Shown: positions 9,123 through 17,311 of the stretch, piece after piece
How positions within the stretch are numbered: the first letter of the stretch is position 1
Layout: every line of letters begins with the position of its first letter
Origin: Oceanibium sediminis
GTDB taxonomy: Bacteria > Pseudomonadota > Alphaproteobacteria > Rhodobacterales > Rhodobacteraceae
DNA: 64,000 bases
Direction of reading: 5' to 3'
NCBI RefSeq assembly: GCF_003265325.1
Contig: NZ_QGNX01000001.1
Span: 186,001 to 250,000 of the forward strand
Translations under genes and position numbers: made by a program
The notes under the pieces: model-generated
The model's database searches: none
Told to the model about the DNA's origin: nothing
Seen by the model: the letters and a program-made list of their open reading frames with translations, nothing else

Positions 9123-9200
9123 GATATGTGTGCGGAACCTTCCCGAGGGGACAGATCCCAAGTCATTGCCAAGCCCGACCATCGGCACCCGGCACTCTTG

Positions 9201-9229
9201 ATATGGGATAGGGGGAAACCGGCTTCAAG
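9201..9229 (-). promoter_or_regulatory. Sigma-32 (RpoH) promoter of hsp20
   Basis: On the minus strand CTTGAA (9229-9224) and CCCATAT (9207-9201) are 16 nt apart, a close match to the heat-shock consensus CTTGAA / CCCCATNT. Transcription should begin near 9194, giving a leader of about 98 nt. Confidence 0.7.
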
Positions 9230-9284
9230 ACCCGCGCGGATCGGAAATACGCGCCCGATTCCAGTCAGATGAGCGCCAGCAGGC

Positions 9285-10142
9285 TCAGCGGCTGATCTGC
9301 GGCAGGGTGCCACCGCCCCCGCCCCGCCGCCCGAGCTGGTGCGAGAGCGAGGCCCGCCCCGCCGCATCCTCGACCGTCTGGGTGCGGAACACCGGATCGC
9401 TGCTCGCCAGCTGCTCAAGCAGCGCATCCAGCTGCCCTCCGAGCGAGGCGGCGAGCGAGACGTCCTTCTCGCGCCACTGCGCCATCGCCGACATCACGGA
9501 GGCGATCTTCGGCCCCTGCTCGGACAGCACGAACACCGGCGAGCCGGAGGCCCCGAACGTCACCTCGCAGGAATAGATCAGCACATCGCCGCGCTGGTCC
9601 AGCAGCCCGCATCCTTCCTGCAGCGAGGGCGCGTCCTCACGCCCCGCGGCGTAGGACACGACCATCACCTCGTCCCCGGTGCGCGGGCGCGCGTCCCGCT
9701 CGAAGGGGACGATGGCGCTGTCGCGGATCGGGCGCTCCAGCTCGACGATGGCCATGTCGGTGGCCACGCGGCGCAACTTGTCCTCGCCCTCGAATTCATA
9801 ACCGTCGTGGATGATGTAGCGCCGCGCCTTGCGCGTGGCCGACGCCCGGCCATTTCGCCAGCCCGCCTGGAACACGATCCGCTCCGCCGCGTACTGCCGC
9901 CCGGTCCGGCGGGAAAACAGGCAATGGGCGGCGGTCAGCACGTGGCTTTCGGTGATCAGCGCACCGGTGCAGAACGCGTTTCGCCCGACGTTCAGCCGCC
10001 CCACGGCGGCCCATTCGCGGGCATCGTCCGCGGTGCTCAGCATCCGCAGGCCCGAACCCTCGGCCATGGCGGCCGCCCCGGCAAAAGAAAGACCCAGCGC
10101 GACGAGCGCCGCGCGCGTACCTGCCTCGATAAGCTTCTTCAC
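9285..10142 (-). CDS. Secreted trypsin-like serine protease
   Basis: A 285-residue S1-family peptidase. An N-terminal signal peptide (about residues 1-27, ending AAAMAE) predicts export. The triad is visible: H73 in LTAAHC, D129 in ATDMAIVELE and S199 in TFGASGSPV. Paired cysteines C58/C74 and C178/C192 fit the disulfides of this fold. A short glycine-rich segment (RRGGGGG) ends the protein. The substrate is unknown. It resembles the glutamyl endopeptidase / trypsin-like group widespread in Rhodobacterales. It lies between hsp20 and glcF with about 50 nt to the latter, and may be transcribed alone. Confidence 0.85.
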   Translation of the reverse strand: MKKLIEAGTRAALVALGLSFAGAAAMAEGSGLRMLSTADDAREWAAVGRLNVGRNAFCTGALITESHVLTAAHCLFSRRTGRQYAAERIVFQAGWRNGRASATRKARRYIIHDGYEFEGEDKLRRVATDMAIVELERPIRDSAIVPFERDARPRTGDEVMVVSYAAGREDAPSLQEGCGLLDQRGDVLIYSCEVTFGASGSPVFVLSEQGPKIASVMSAMAQWREKDVSLAASLGGQLDALLEQLASSDPVFRTQTVEDAAGRASLSHQLGRRGGGGGTLPQISR

Positions 10143-10193
10143 GTCCGTTCTCCCACGTGTCGTAAGCTATCGTCGCGTGGAAATATGGCGAAT

Positions 10194-11504
10194 CTATTCA
10201 GCAGCGATGGCAAGATTGCCTGAAAGTTGTGGCGGAATGGGCCCACCCGTCGCCCAGTCCAGCAGTTCGGCGGTGTGGACGATCGGCACATCGGTGCCGC
10301 CGCCGATCTGCATCATGCAGCCGATGTTGCCCGCCGCGATCACCTGGGGCGTCAGCGCCTCCAGCGTCCGCACCTTGCGCGCCTTCAACTGCCCCGAGAT
10401 TTCGGGCTGCATCAGGTTGTAGGTCCCCGCCGAGCCGCAGCAGAGGTGCGGGTCCGCCGGTTCCATCACCGTGAAGCCCGCGTCCTTCAGCAAGGTCTTG
10501 GGGTGCGTCCTTATCTGCTGGCCGTGCTGCAAAGAGCACGCGGAATGATAGGCCACGCGCAGCGGCGGCGCCTTGTCCGCCCCCTGCAACCCCAGTTCCA
10601 CCATGAATTCCGAGATGTCGCGCGCCTTTTCCGCCACCCGCGCCGCATCCTCGGCCAAGGGATCGTTCCGGAACATGTGGCCGTAGTCCTTCACCGTCGT
10701 GCCGCAGCCCGAGGTGTTGATGATGATCGCGTCCAGCCCTTCTCCGTCCATCTCTCGCGCCCAGGCACGGATATTCTTCGCCGCGCTGCCGTGGCTTTCC
10801 GCGGTCTTGCCCATGTGATGGGTCAGCGCGCCGCAACACCCCGCCCCTGCGGCGATCACCACCTCGCAGCCATGGCGGCGGAGCAGGCGGATGGTCGCGG
10901 TGTTGATGTCCGTGTTCAGCGCCTTTTGCGCACAGCCGGTCATCAGCGCGACCCGCTTGCGGCGCGGCCCCTCGGCGGGCAGCACCTGCGGATCGTCCAG
11001 CCGGGACACCGGCGGGATCGTCTTCGGCGCCATCGCCAGCATCGCCTTCAGCCGCGGATCGGGCATGAAGCGCGCGAAGGGCCGGCCGATCTTTGCCCCC
11101 AGCAGCGCCAGGCGAAACCGCGAGGGATAGGGCAGGATCCGCGCCAGCACCCAGCGCAGCGCCCGGTCCGAGAACGGGCGCTTGTAGGTCTGCTCGATAT
11201 ACTCCCGCGCGTGATCGACAAGGTGCATGTAGTGCACGCCGGAGGGGCAGGTCGTCATGCAGGCCAGGCAGGACAGGCAGCGGTCGATATGCTTGACGGT
11301 CTTCGCATCCGCCGGGCGGCCCGTCTCCAGCATGTCCTTGATCAGGTAGATCCGGCCCCGCGGGCTGTCCAGCTCGTCGCCCAGCACCTGGTAGGTCGGG
11401 CAGGTCGCGGTGCAGAAGCCGCAGTGCACACAGGTGCGCAGCACGTCGTTCGAGCGTTTGATCGCCGGGTCGCGCAGCTGCTCGGGGGTGAAGTTCGTTT
11501 GCAT
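10194..11504 (-). CDS. glcF: Glycolate oxidase iron-sulfur subunit GlcF
   Basis: A 436-residue electron-transfer subunit of glycolate oxidase, which oxidises glycolate to glyoxylate. Two ferredoxin-type 4Fe-4S motifs are clear: CVHCGFCTATCP near residue 31 and CLSCLACMTTCP near residue 81. Two CCG-domain motifs, GAGCCGAL and HLCCGSAGTY, complete the family pattern. It is the last gene of glcD-glcE-glcF, 36 nt after glcE, with an AGGAAGG ribosome-binding site that sits in a tandem 13-bp duplication. Confidence 0.95.
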   Translation of the reverse strand: MQTNFTPEQLRDPAIKRSNDVLRTCVHCGFCTATCPTYQVLGDELDSPRGRIYLIKDMLETGRPADAKTVKHIDRCLSCLACMTTCPSGVHYMHLVDHAREYIEQTYKRPFSDRALRWVLARILPYPSRFRLALLGAKIGRPFARFMPDPRLKAMLAMAPKTIPPVSRLDDPQVLPAEGPRRKRVALMTGCAQKALNTDINTATIRLLRRHGCEVVIAAGAGCCGALTHHMGKTAESHGSAAKNIRAWAREMDGEGLDAIIINTSGCGTTVKDYGHMFRNDPLAEDAARVAEKARDISEFMVELGLQGADKAPPLRVAYHSACSLQHGQQIRTHPKTLLKDAGFTVMEPADPHLCCGSAGTYNLMQPEISGQLKARKVRTLEALTPQVIAAGNIGCMMQIGGGTDVPIVHTAELLDWATGGPIPPQLSGNLAIAAE

Positions 11505-11511
11505 GTTCGGT

Positions 11512-11538
11512 CCTTCCTGTGCGGGCCTTCCTGTGCGG
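11512..11538 (-). repeat. Tandem 13-bp duplication carrying the glcF ribosome-binding site
   Basis: CCTTCCTGTGCGG occurs at 11512-11524 and again at 11526-11538, one base apart. On the coding strand each copy contains CAGGAAGG, so the glcE-glcF gap has two Shine-Dalgarno sequences, of which the copy nearest glcF is correctly spaced. Confidence 0.85.
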
Positions 11539-11540
11539 CC

Positions 11541-12671
11541 TCAGCCCATCCGTCCGGGGTTCAGAATGCCCCTGGGATCGAATTGCGCGCGCAAACCGGC
11601 GCTGATCCGCGCCAGCGGCGCCGGCTCGGGGTGAAACACGCCGAGGCGCGCCTTCGTCGCATCGCTCGCCCGGACCAGCGTGGCGTGACCGCCAACGCCC
11701 TCCAGCGCGGGGCGGGCATCGCGCCCCTCGGGCAGGCGCGCCCAGATCAGCCCGCCGCCCCAGTCCAGCAGCGCCGCCTCTGCCTGCAGGGCCGCCAGCA
11801 CCTTCGGCGCATCGCTGGGGCGCACCGACAGGCGCCACAGGTCGCCCCCGCCCCCGGCCACCGCATCCGCATCGCGCACCGCGCGCCAGGCCGCTGCGTT
11901 CTCGGCCGGCTCCAGCGACACCTCCGCCGCACCGAAATCCGCCAAAAGGTCCCGCAACGTGGCCGAGCGATAACGGATCGCCCCCTCGAACCCCTCGACC
12001 CGGATCATCGTCACCGACCCGGGGCCCGGCACATGCGCCGCCCCCGACACGTCGAATGGCGAGCCGAGCGCGCGGCTCATCGCACCGACCGCCGCCTCGG
12101 GCGTCAGCCCCTTGAGCGTCACCAGCCCCGTCGTCTCGGCCATAGGAAGCACCTTGAAACTGACCTCGCTCAACACCCCAAGGGTGCCATGCGCACCAGC
12201 CATCAGCTTGACCAGGTCGTAACCGGTGACGTTCTTCATCACCCGCCCGCCGTTCTTCAGCACCACGCCGCGCCCATCCACGAACCGAACGCCGATCGCT
12301 GAATCGCGGCAGGCCCCGGCCTGGATCCGCCGCGGCCCCGAGACATTCGCCGCGACCACGCCACCGATCGTCGGCTCACCAGTCGTCCCGAAAATGCCCC
12401 GATGATCCATCGGCTCGAAAGGCAACTGCTGCCCCTCGGCCGCCAGCGCTGCCTCGATCTCGGCCATCGGCGTGCCCGCTTGGGCCACCAGCGTCAGCGC
12501 GCCCGGCTCGTAAAGGGTGATCCCGGAAAGCCCCCCGGTTTCCAGCACCTCCCCCTCCACGGCGTACCCAAGGGCGCTGCGCGTCCCCCCGCCCCGGATC
12601 CGCAGGCCCGTGCCCGCCGCCGCCGCCTCGGCGACAGCCGCCGCCAGTTCCGTTTCGTCCTGTGGTCTCAC
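11541..12671 (-). CDS. glcE: Glycolate oxidase FAD-binding subunit GlcE
   Basis: A 376-residue FAD-binding (PCMH-type) protein, shorter than GlcD and lacking its full cap domain, as expected for GlcE. The FAD loop region shows GLRIRGGGTRSALGY near the start, then PTIGGVVAANVSGPRRIQAG and the C-terminal LRAQFDPRGILNPGRMG ending shared by the family. It lies between glcD and glcF, 100 nt after glcD; a GC-rich hairpin lies in that gap. Together the three subunits form the membrane-associated glycolate dehydrogenase. Confidence 0.93.
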   Translation of the reverse strand: MRPQDETELAAAVAEAAAAGTGLRIRGGGTRSALGYAVEGEVLETGGLSGITLYEPGALTLVAQAGTPMAEIEAALAAEGQQLPFEPMDHRGIFGTTGEPTIGGVVAANVSGPRRIQAGACRDSAIGVRFVDGRGVVLKNGGRVMKNVTGYDLVKLMAGAHGTLGVLSEVSFKVLPMAETTGLVTLKGLTPEAAVGAMSRALGSPFDVSGAAHVPGPGSVTMIRVEGFEGAIRYRSATLRDLLADFGAAEVSLEPAENAAAWRAVRDADAVAGGGGDLWRLSVRPSDAPKVLAALQAEAALLDWGGGLIWARLPEGRDARPALEGVGGHATLVRASDATKARLGVFHPEPAPLARISAGLRAQFDPRGILNPGRMG

Positions 12672-12736
12672 CGAATGGCCCGCCTACTTTTCTCTAAAAA
12701 TACTCTCAGGGGGTGAACGGCCCCTCAGTGGCCGGA

Positions 12737-12754
12737 GGGGGCGCGAGCGCCCCC
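12737..12754. terminator. GC hairpin between glcD and glcE
   Basis: GGGGGCGC (12737-12744) and GCGCCCCC (12747-12754) form an 8-bp stem with a 2-nt loop, followed by TTTA on the plus strand. It lies inside the glcD-glcE gap, so it may attenuate or protect the transcript end rather than end the operon. Confidence 0.45.
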
Positions 12755-12771
12755 TTTACAAGGCCCGCCGC

Positions 12772-14223
12772 CTAGGCCGCGTCCGCCACGGCGGCAGAGC
12801 GGCGGCTTTCCGTGCTGCTCAAGGGAAACACCTTGGCCGGGTTCAGCAACCACTTGGGGTCGAACACATCCTTCACGCGCAACTGGCTCTCGATGTCCTC
12901 GGGCGTGTATTGCACCAGCATCAGGTCGCGCTTTTCGATCCCCACGCCATGCTCCCCGGTCAGGCAGCCGCCGACCTCGACACAGAGCTTCAGGATTTCG
13001 GCCCCGAAGGCCTCGCACAGCTCCAGGTCGCCGGGCTTGTTCGCGTCGAACAGGATCAGCGGGTGCATGTTGCCGTCCCCCGCGTGGAAGACGTTGCCGA
13101 CCTGCAGGCCGTACTCCTCGCTCATTTCGGAGATACGTCGCAGCACGAAGGGCAGCTGGCTGACCGGGATGGTTCCGTCGAGGCACATGTAGTCGTTGAT
13201 CTGCCCCATCGCGCCAAAGGCGGATTTACGCCCCTTCCAGATCAGCGCGCTTTCCTCGGCGCTTTTGCTTTCGCGCAGTTCCGCGGGGTTGTGGCGGCGG
13301 GCGATCTCGAGGATCTTGGCAAGCTGCTCGTCGATTTCCGCGTCCGAGCCTTCGACCTCCACGATCAGCAGCGCCTCGGTGTCGGGATAGCCGGCGTGGG
13401 CGAAATCCTCGCAGACGCGGATGCAGAGCTTGTCCATGAACTCCATCGCCACGGGCAGCACCCCGGCCTGGATGATGTCCGACACGCAGGCCCCGGCCAC
13501 TTCGCTGGAATCGAAACCCATAAGCACCGGGCGCGCGCCCTCGGGCTTGCGCAGGATGCGCAGGCTCGCCTCCGTCACCACGCCAAGCTGCCCTTCCGAA
13601 CCGCAGAGCAGCCCCAGCAAGTCATAGCCCGCCGCGTCCAGGTGCGCGCCGCCGATCTCCACCACCTCGCCCTGCATGGTGACCAGCGTCACGCCCAGCA
13701 GGTTGTTCGTCGTCACGCCGTATTTCAGGCAATGCGCCCCGCCGGAGTTCATGGCGATATTGCCGGCGATCGCACAGGCCAGCTGGCTGGAGGGGTCGGG
13801 CGCGTAGAAGAAGCCGTCTTCCTCGACCGCGCCGGTCACGCTCAGGTTGGTGCGCCCGGTCTGCACCCGGATCACCCGGTCCGCGTAATCCGTTTCCAGC
13901 ACCCGGTTCAGCCGCGCCACGCCAAGGATGACCGAATCCGCCGTGGGCAGCGCACCCCCCGCCAGCGAGGTGCCAGAGCCGCGCGGCACGACCGGTACGC
14001 CCTGTTCGTGGCAGAACTTCAGCACCGCCGCCACTTCCTCGGTGGAGCTTGGCAGCACCGCCGCCAAGGGCGGGCAGCGATAGGCGGTCAGCGCGTCGCA
14101 CTCATAAGCCCGGGTTTCCATCGGGTCGGAGATGACGGCATCCGCCGGCAGCAGCGCCTGCAGCCCGGCCACGATGGCGGCCTTTCGGGCCAGAATTCCG
14201 GCGTCCGGGGCAGGCATTTCCAT
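12772..14223 (-). CDS. glcD: Glycolate oxidase catalytic FAD subunit GlcD
   Basis: A 483-residue FAD-linked oxidase that carries the substrate site for glycolate. The PCMH FAD domain includes VVPRGSGTSLAGGALP and SQLACAIAGNIAMNSGGAH; the C-terminal FAD-oxidase domain includes NVFHAGDGNMHPLILFD and GCLTGEHGVGIEKRDLM. The start is MEMPAPDAG, with GAGGGAGAG upstream; the open frame runs further 5' but has no ribosome-binding site there and would cross the operator. It is the first gene of glcDEF. The promoter overlaps a perfect GntR-type dyad, so control by a carboxylate-responsive regulator is likely. Confidence 0.95.
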   Translation of the reverse strand: MEMPAPDAGILARKAAIVAGLQALLPADAVISDPMETRAYECDALTAYRCPPLAAVLPSSTEEVAAVLKFCHEQGVPVVPRGSGTSLAGGALPTADSVILGVARLNRVLETDYADRVIRVQTGRTNLSVTGAVEEDGFFYAPDPSSQLACAIAGNIAMNSGGAHCLKYGVTTNNLLGVTLVTMQGEVVEIGGAHLDAAGYDLLGLLCGSEGQLGVVTEASLRILRKPEGARPVLMGFDSSEVAGACVSDIIQAGVLPVAMEFMDKLCIRVCEDFAHAGYPDTEALLIVEVEGSDAEIDEQLAKILEIARRHNPAELRESKSAEESALIWKGRKSAFGAMGQINDYMCLDGTIPVSQLPFVLRRISEMSEEYGLQVGNVFHAGDGNMHPLILFDANKPGDLELCEAFGAEILKLCVEVGGCLTGEHGVGIEKRDLMLVQYTPEDIESQLRVKDVFDPKWLLNPAKVFPLSSTESRRSAAVADAA

Positions 14224-14253
14224 ATCAACTCTCCCTCGTTGGCTCAGCGCTCC

Positions 14254-14278
14254 AATTGGTAACTTTGTATTACCAATT
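14254..14278. promoter_or_regulatory. GntR/FadR-type operator dyad upstream of glcD
   Basis: AATTGGTAA (14254-14262) and TTACCAATT (14270-14278) form a perfect 9-bp inverted repeat with a 7-bp spacer. The half-sites AATTGGT / ACCAATT equal those of PdhR and LldR, but those regulators usually have 3 bp between halves, here 11. The dyad covers the likely -10 of glcD. Confidence 0.6.
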
Positions 14279-14291
14279 TTCAGAATTGCAA
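14264..14291 (-). promoter_or_regulatory. Candidate glcD promoter
   Basis: On the minus strand TTGCAA (14291-14286) and TACAAA (14269-14264) are 16 nt apart. The -10 falls in the centre of the AATTGGTAA dyad, the position expected for repression. Confidence 0.4.
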
Positions 14292-14310
14292 TGCTCTTGG
14301 TGTCGCGCGA

Positions 14311-15048
14311 GTGTCTGGCATGATCATAAACGACGCCAGCTCCATCGCCACGCTCTTCACCGGTATCGACCTGGCGGCGGTGGCCTTCCTGATCGGCTCC
14401 ATACTTGGCGTGACCTGGCTGATCGAGCATCCGCCCCGCGCGCGCAGCTCCACCCACCGCCTGATGCGCCATTACCGCATCGAGTGGATGCTGGAGATGG
14501 CGGACCGGGACGTGCGGATCTTCGATGCGCAGGTGCTGGCCACGCTACGCCAGGGGGCCACGTTCTTCGCCTCCACCACGCTGATCGCCATCGGCGGCGG
14601 GGCCGCGATCCTCGGCCAGGCGGACCGGGTGGAAACGGTGGCGTCGGACCTCGACCCAGCGCTGTCCGCCCCCCTGATCGTGTGGGAGGTGAAGATCCTG
14701 CTGGCCATGATCCTGCTGGGCTTCGCGTTCCTGAAGTTCGTCTGGTCGATCCGCCTGTTCGGCTATTCGGCGGTGATGATGGCGGCGATGCCCAATGACG
14801 GGCATTCCGACAGGGCGCGCGCCCGGGCCCGCCGCGCGGCAGAGGTGCAGGTCCTGGCCGATCGCAGCTTCACCCGCGCGTTGCGCAACATCTATTTCGC
14901 GCTGGCCGCGCTGGCGTGGTTCCTGGGCCCCGAGGCGTTGATCGGCGCGGTTCTGCTGACACTCGGGGTCATCCTGCGCCGGGAATTCGCCTCGCGCACC
15001 CGCGCGCTGTTGCTTGAGGATCAGGCCGCGCACACCACCCGGCGCTGA
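14311..15048 (+). CDS. DUF599 family membrane protein
   Basis: A 245-residue integral membrane protein of the DUF599 family, recognised by FDAQVLATLRQGATFFASTTLIAIGGG. About four hydrophobic segments (near 16-37, 80-102, 125-150 and 195-225) frame a basic loop. The biochemical role of the family is unknown. It is divergent from glcD with an 87-nt shared gap that holds the operator dyad, and it converges on petR. ATG codons at 14311 and 14320 are both possible; neither has a strong ribosome-binding site. Confidence 0.8.
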   Translation: MSGMIINDASSIATLFTGIDLAAVAFLIGSILGVTWLIEHPPRARSSTHRLMRHYRIEWMLEMADRDVRIFDAQVLATLRQGATFFASTTLIAIGGGAAILGQADRVETVASDLDPALSAPLIVWEVKILLAMILLGFAFLKFVWSIRLFGYSAVMMAAMPNDGHSDRARARARRAAEVQVLADRSFTRALRNIYFALAALAWFLGPEALIGAVLLTLGVILRREFASRTRALLLEDQAAHTTRR

Positions 15049-15071
15049 GCGGCGCCCCTCGTGCCGTGGCG

Positions 15072-15782
15072 TCAGTCGGGCGCCAGCATGTAGCCTGCGC
15101 CGCGCACGGTTTGCAGGTAGCGCGGCGTCTTCGGGTCCGCCTCGATCTTGCGGCGCAGGCGGGTGATCTGCACGTCAACCGCGCGTTCCTGCGCCTGGCC
15201 GTCGTCCCGGCCGAGGTCCTTGACCAGTTGCGTCCGGCTGATCGCCTCGTTCGGGCTGGCCGAGAAGATGCGCATCAGCGCGCTTTCCGTCGCGGTCAGG
15301 CGGATCATGTCCTTGCCGTGCCACAGCTCGCCCCGGGTCATGTCGTAGCGGAACGCGCCCATCTGAAGGGTCTTCGGCGGCTCGTTCTGCCCGTCTGAGC
15401 GGGGCACGCGGCGCAGGATCGCGTTGATCCTGAGCAGCAGCTCGCGCGGCTCGAAAGGTTTCGGCAGGTAGTCGTCGGCCCCCGCCTCAAGGCCCCTGAT
15501 CCTGTCGTCGCTGTCGCCTTTCGCGGTCAGCAGCAGGATCGGGGTGGAGATCCGGTCCGACAGGTCGCGGGTCAGCGCAAACCCGTCTTCGCCCGGCATC
15601 ATCACGTCGATGACCAGCAGGTCGAACTCCAGCCCCTCCAGCAGCTTGCGCGCATGGGCCGCGTCGCGCGCGGTCGTCACCCAGTAGTCGTGCCGCGACA
15701 GGAACTTCTTCAGCAGATCGCGGATCCGCTCATCATCATCCACGACGAGGATATGGGCGTCGACCTGGGCGTCGTCCATCAT
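15072..15782 (-). CDS. petR: OmpR-family response regulator, PetR-like
   Basis: A 236-residue two-component response regulator. The receiver domain has the acidic pocket VVDDDE (14-18), phospho-acceptor D59 in LLVIDVMMPG and K109-region LPKPFEP; the C-terminal winged helix shows RLTATESALMRIF and VQITRLRRKIEADPKTPRYLQTVRGAGYM. It overlaps petP by 4 nt (ATGA), the arrangement of petPR in Rhodobacter capsulatus, where petR lies upstream of the cytochrome bc1 genes. No sensor kinase and no petABC genes are nearby here, so the symbol rests on family and pairing with the MarR protein. Confidence 0.85.
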   Translation of the reverse strand: MMDDAQVDAHILVVDDDERIRDLLKKFLSRHDYWVTTARDAAHARKLLEGLEFDLLVIDVMMPGEDGFALTRDLSDRISTPILLLTAKGDSDDRIRGLEAGADDYLPKPFEPRELLLRINAILRRVPRSDGQNEPPKTLQMGAFRYDMTRGELWHGKDMIRLTATESALMRIFSASPNEAISRTQLVKDLGRDDGQAQERAVDVQITRLRRKIEADPKTPRYLQTVRGAGYMLAPD

Positions 15783-16294
15783 TCCCTGCTCTCCAAAAGC
15801 CGGTCGATCCGGTTGCGCATATCCGGATCTATAATCTGTTCAAGCACTTCGCGGAACCCCTGAACCGCCTGCGCCCCCGCGGTGGAATAGGCGCGGCGCA
15901 TCCGCGCCCGCTGCGCCTGGCTGAGCGCGGCTTCCAGGTCGCGCCCGCTTTCGGTCAGCGTCAGGTTGCGCTGCCGCCGGTCGTTGCGCCCGGTGCGGCT
16001 TTCCACCAGCCCGTCCTCGACCAGTTGGCGCAACACCCGGTTCAGGGACTGTTTCGTGACGCCGAGGATATCGAGCAGGTTGTTCACCGTCAGCCCCGGG
16101 CGGCGGTTGATGAAATGCAGCGCGCGATGGTGCGCGCGCCCGTAGCCGTGTTCGTCCAGGATCAGGTCCGGATCGGCGGTGAACCCGCGATAGGCGAAGA
16201 ACATCAGCTCGATCCCCTGGCGCAATTGCTCGTCTGTCAGGAACAGAAGCTGCTCGCCTGTGCTGCCTGTGGGTTTGGGCCGAGTCTGGGTCAT
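15779..16294 (-). CDS. petP: MarR-family regulator, PetP-like
   Basis: A 171-residue winged-helix regulator of the MarR family (GLTVNNLLDILGVTKQSLNR as helix-turn-helix, VESRTGRNDRRQRNLTLTE as wing). The start MTQTRPKP at 16294 is preceded by GAGGCG; longer upstream reading frames cross the promoter. PetP and PetR form a two-gene operon with an ATGA overlap. A good sigma-70-type promoter lies 24 nt upstream, with an imperfect dyad in its spacer that could be an autoregulatory site. Divergent from ilvE. Confidence 0.85.
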   Translation of the reverse strand: MTQTRPKPTGSTGEQLLFLTDEQLRQGIELMFFAYRGFTADPDLILDEHGYGRAHHRALHFINRRPGLTVNNLLDILGVTKQSLNRVLRQLVEDGLVESRTGRNDRRQRNLTLTESGRDLEAALSQAQRARMRRAYSTAGAQAVQGFREVLEQIIDPDMRNRIDRLLESRE

Positions 16295-16317
16295 GACGCC
16301 TCGCGATGTTTCGCCGG

Positions 16318-16346
16318 ATAATACGTCAGCCTTGTTGACATTCCAA
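16318..16346 (-). promoter_or_regulatory. petPR promoter
   Basis: On the minus strand TTGGAA (16346-16341) and TATTAT (16323-16318) are 17 nt apart (4/6 and 5/6 matches). The spacer contains an imperfect dyad TGTCA-N7-TGACG, a plausible MarR site. Confidence 0.55.
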
Positions 16347-16441
16347 GACGCAAAAGGTAGGTGAGTCCTCGGAAAATGAAACATCGTGTCGTAGCCGCGC
16401 CACACAGCGCAACAATATGATGCGAACTGGAGGATTGGCCC

Positions 16442-17311
16442 ATGGCTGAAAGCTATGACGACCGCGACGGCGTCATCTGGATGGACGGCGTTCTGACGCC
16501 CTGGCGCGACGCGAAAGTCCATATTCTGACCCACGCAATGCACTACGCCTCCTCCGTGTTCGAGGGCGAGCGCGCGTACAACGGCAAGATCTTCAAGAGC
16601 CGTGAGCATTCCGAGCGGCTGATCTTCTCGGCCAATCAGCTGGACATTCCGATTCCCTTCACCGTGGACGAGATCGAGGCCGCCAAGCAGGAGGCGCTGG
16701 CCGCTTCCGGCCTGCAGGACGCTTACGTGCGCGCAGTCGTCTGGCGCGGCTCGGGGCCGGACATGGGTGTCAGCTCTGCCCGCAACCCGGTGCACATGGC
16801 CATCGCTGTCTGGGCCTGGGGCGCCTATTACGGCGACGCGAAGATGAAGGGCGCCAAGCTGGACATTTCCAAGTGGAAGCGGCCCAGCCCGGAAACGATC
16901 CCCGTGCACGCCAAGGCCGCCGGGCTGTACATGATCTGCACCATGTCCAAGCACGCGGCTGAAGCTAAGGGCTGCTCGGACTCCATGTTCATGGATTACC
17001 GCGGCTACGTGGCCGAGGCGACCGGCGCCAACGTCTTCTTCGTGAAGGGCGACGAGGTGCACACGCCCAAGCCCGACTGCTTCCTGAACGGCATCACCCG
17101 CCAGACCGTGATCGGCATGCTGAAAGAGCGGCAGGTCCCCGTGATCGAACGCCACATCGAACCGGGTGAGATGGAAAGCTTCGAGCAGTGCTGGCTGACC
17201 GGCACCGCGGCGGAAGTGACCCCCGTGGGCCAGATCGGCGACTACAATTTCGAGGTCGGCAAGCTGACCCGGGATATCGCCGAAGCTTACGAGACACTCG
17301 TGCGCGAATGA
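16442..17311 (+). CDS. ilvE: Branched-chain amino acid aminotransferase
   Basis: A 289-residue fold-type IV PLP enzyme that transfers the amino group in the last step of valine, leucine and isoleucine synthesis. The start MAESYDDRDGVIWMDG, the HYASSVFEGERAY motif, the PLP lysine K158 in VHAKAAGLYM and E192 in VAEATGANVFF are all present. The ATG follows CTGGAGGA. The following kinase gene overlaps by ATGA, so both are co-transcribed. Confidence 0.94.
   Translation: MAESYDDRDGVIWMDGVLTPWRDAKVHILTHAMHYASSVFEGERAYNGKIFKSREHSERLIFSANQLDIPIPFTVDEIEAAKQEALAASGLQDAYVRAVVWRGSGPDMGVSSARNPVHMAIAVWAWGAYYGDAKMKGAKLDISKWKRPSPETIPVHAKAAGLYMICTMSKHAAEAKGCSDSMFMDYRGYVAEATGANVFFVKGDEVHTPKPDCFLNGITRQTVIGMLKERQVPVIERHIEPGEMESFEQCWLTGTAAEVTPVGQIGDYNFEVGKLTRDIAEAYETLVRE

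Noticed and set aside
9140-9170. CTTGGC / CCCCTC as a second sigma-32 promoter for hsp20
   Set aside because: Weak in both boxes; the upstream CTTGAA-N16-CCCATAT pair is far better and gives the leader expected for a ROSE element.
10227-12302. Open frame of 691 codons on the plus strand opposite glcF and glcE
   Set aside because: It lies antisense to two genes with clear iron-sulfur and FAD motifs, has no ribosome-binding site and has an Arg/Gln/His-rich composition typical of shadow frames in GC-rich DNA.
12517-14262. Open frame of 581 codons opposite glcD
   Set aside because: glcD motifs are unambiguous on the minus strand; this frame has no start signal or recognisable motif.
16335-16363. 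TTGACA on the plus strand as an ilvE promoter
   Set aside because: No acceptable -10 follows at 16-18 nt (TAGGTG at best), so I do not call it.
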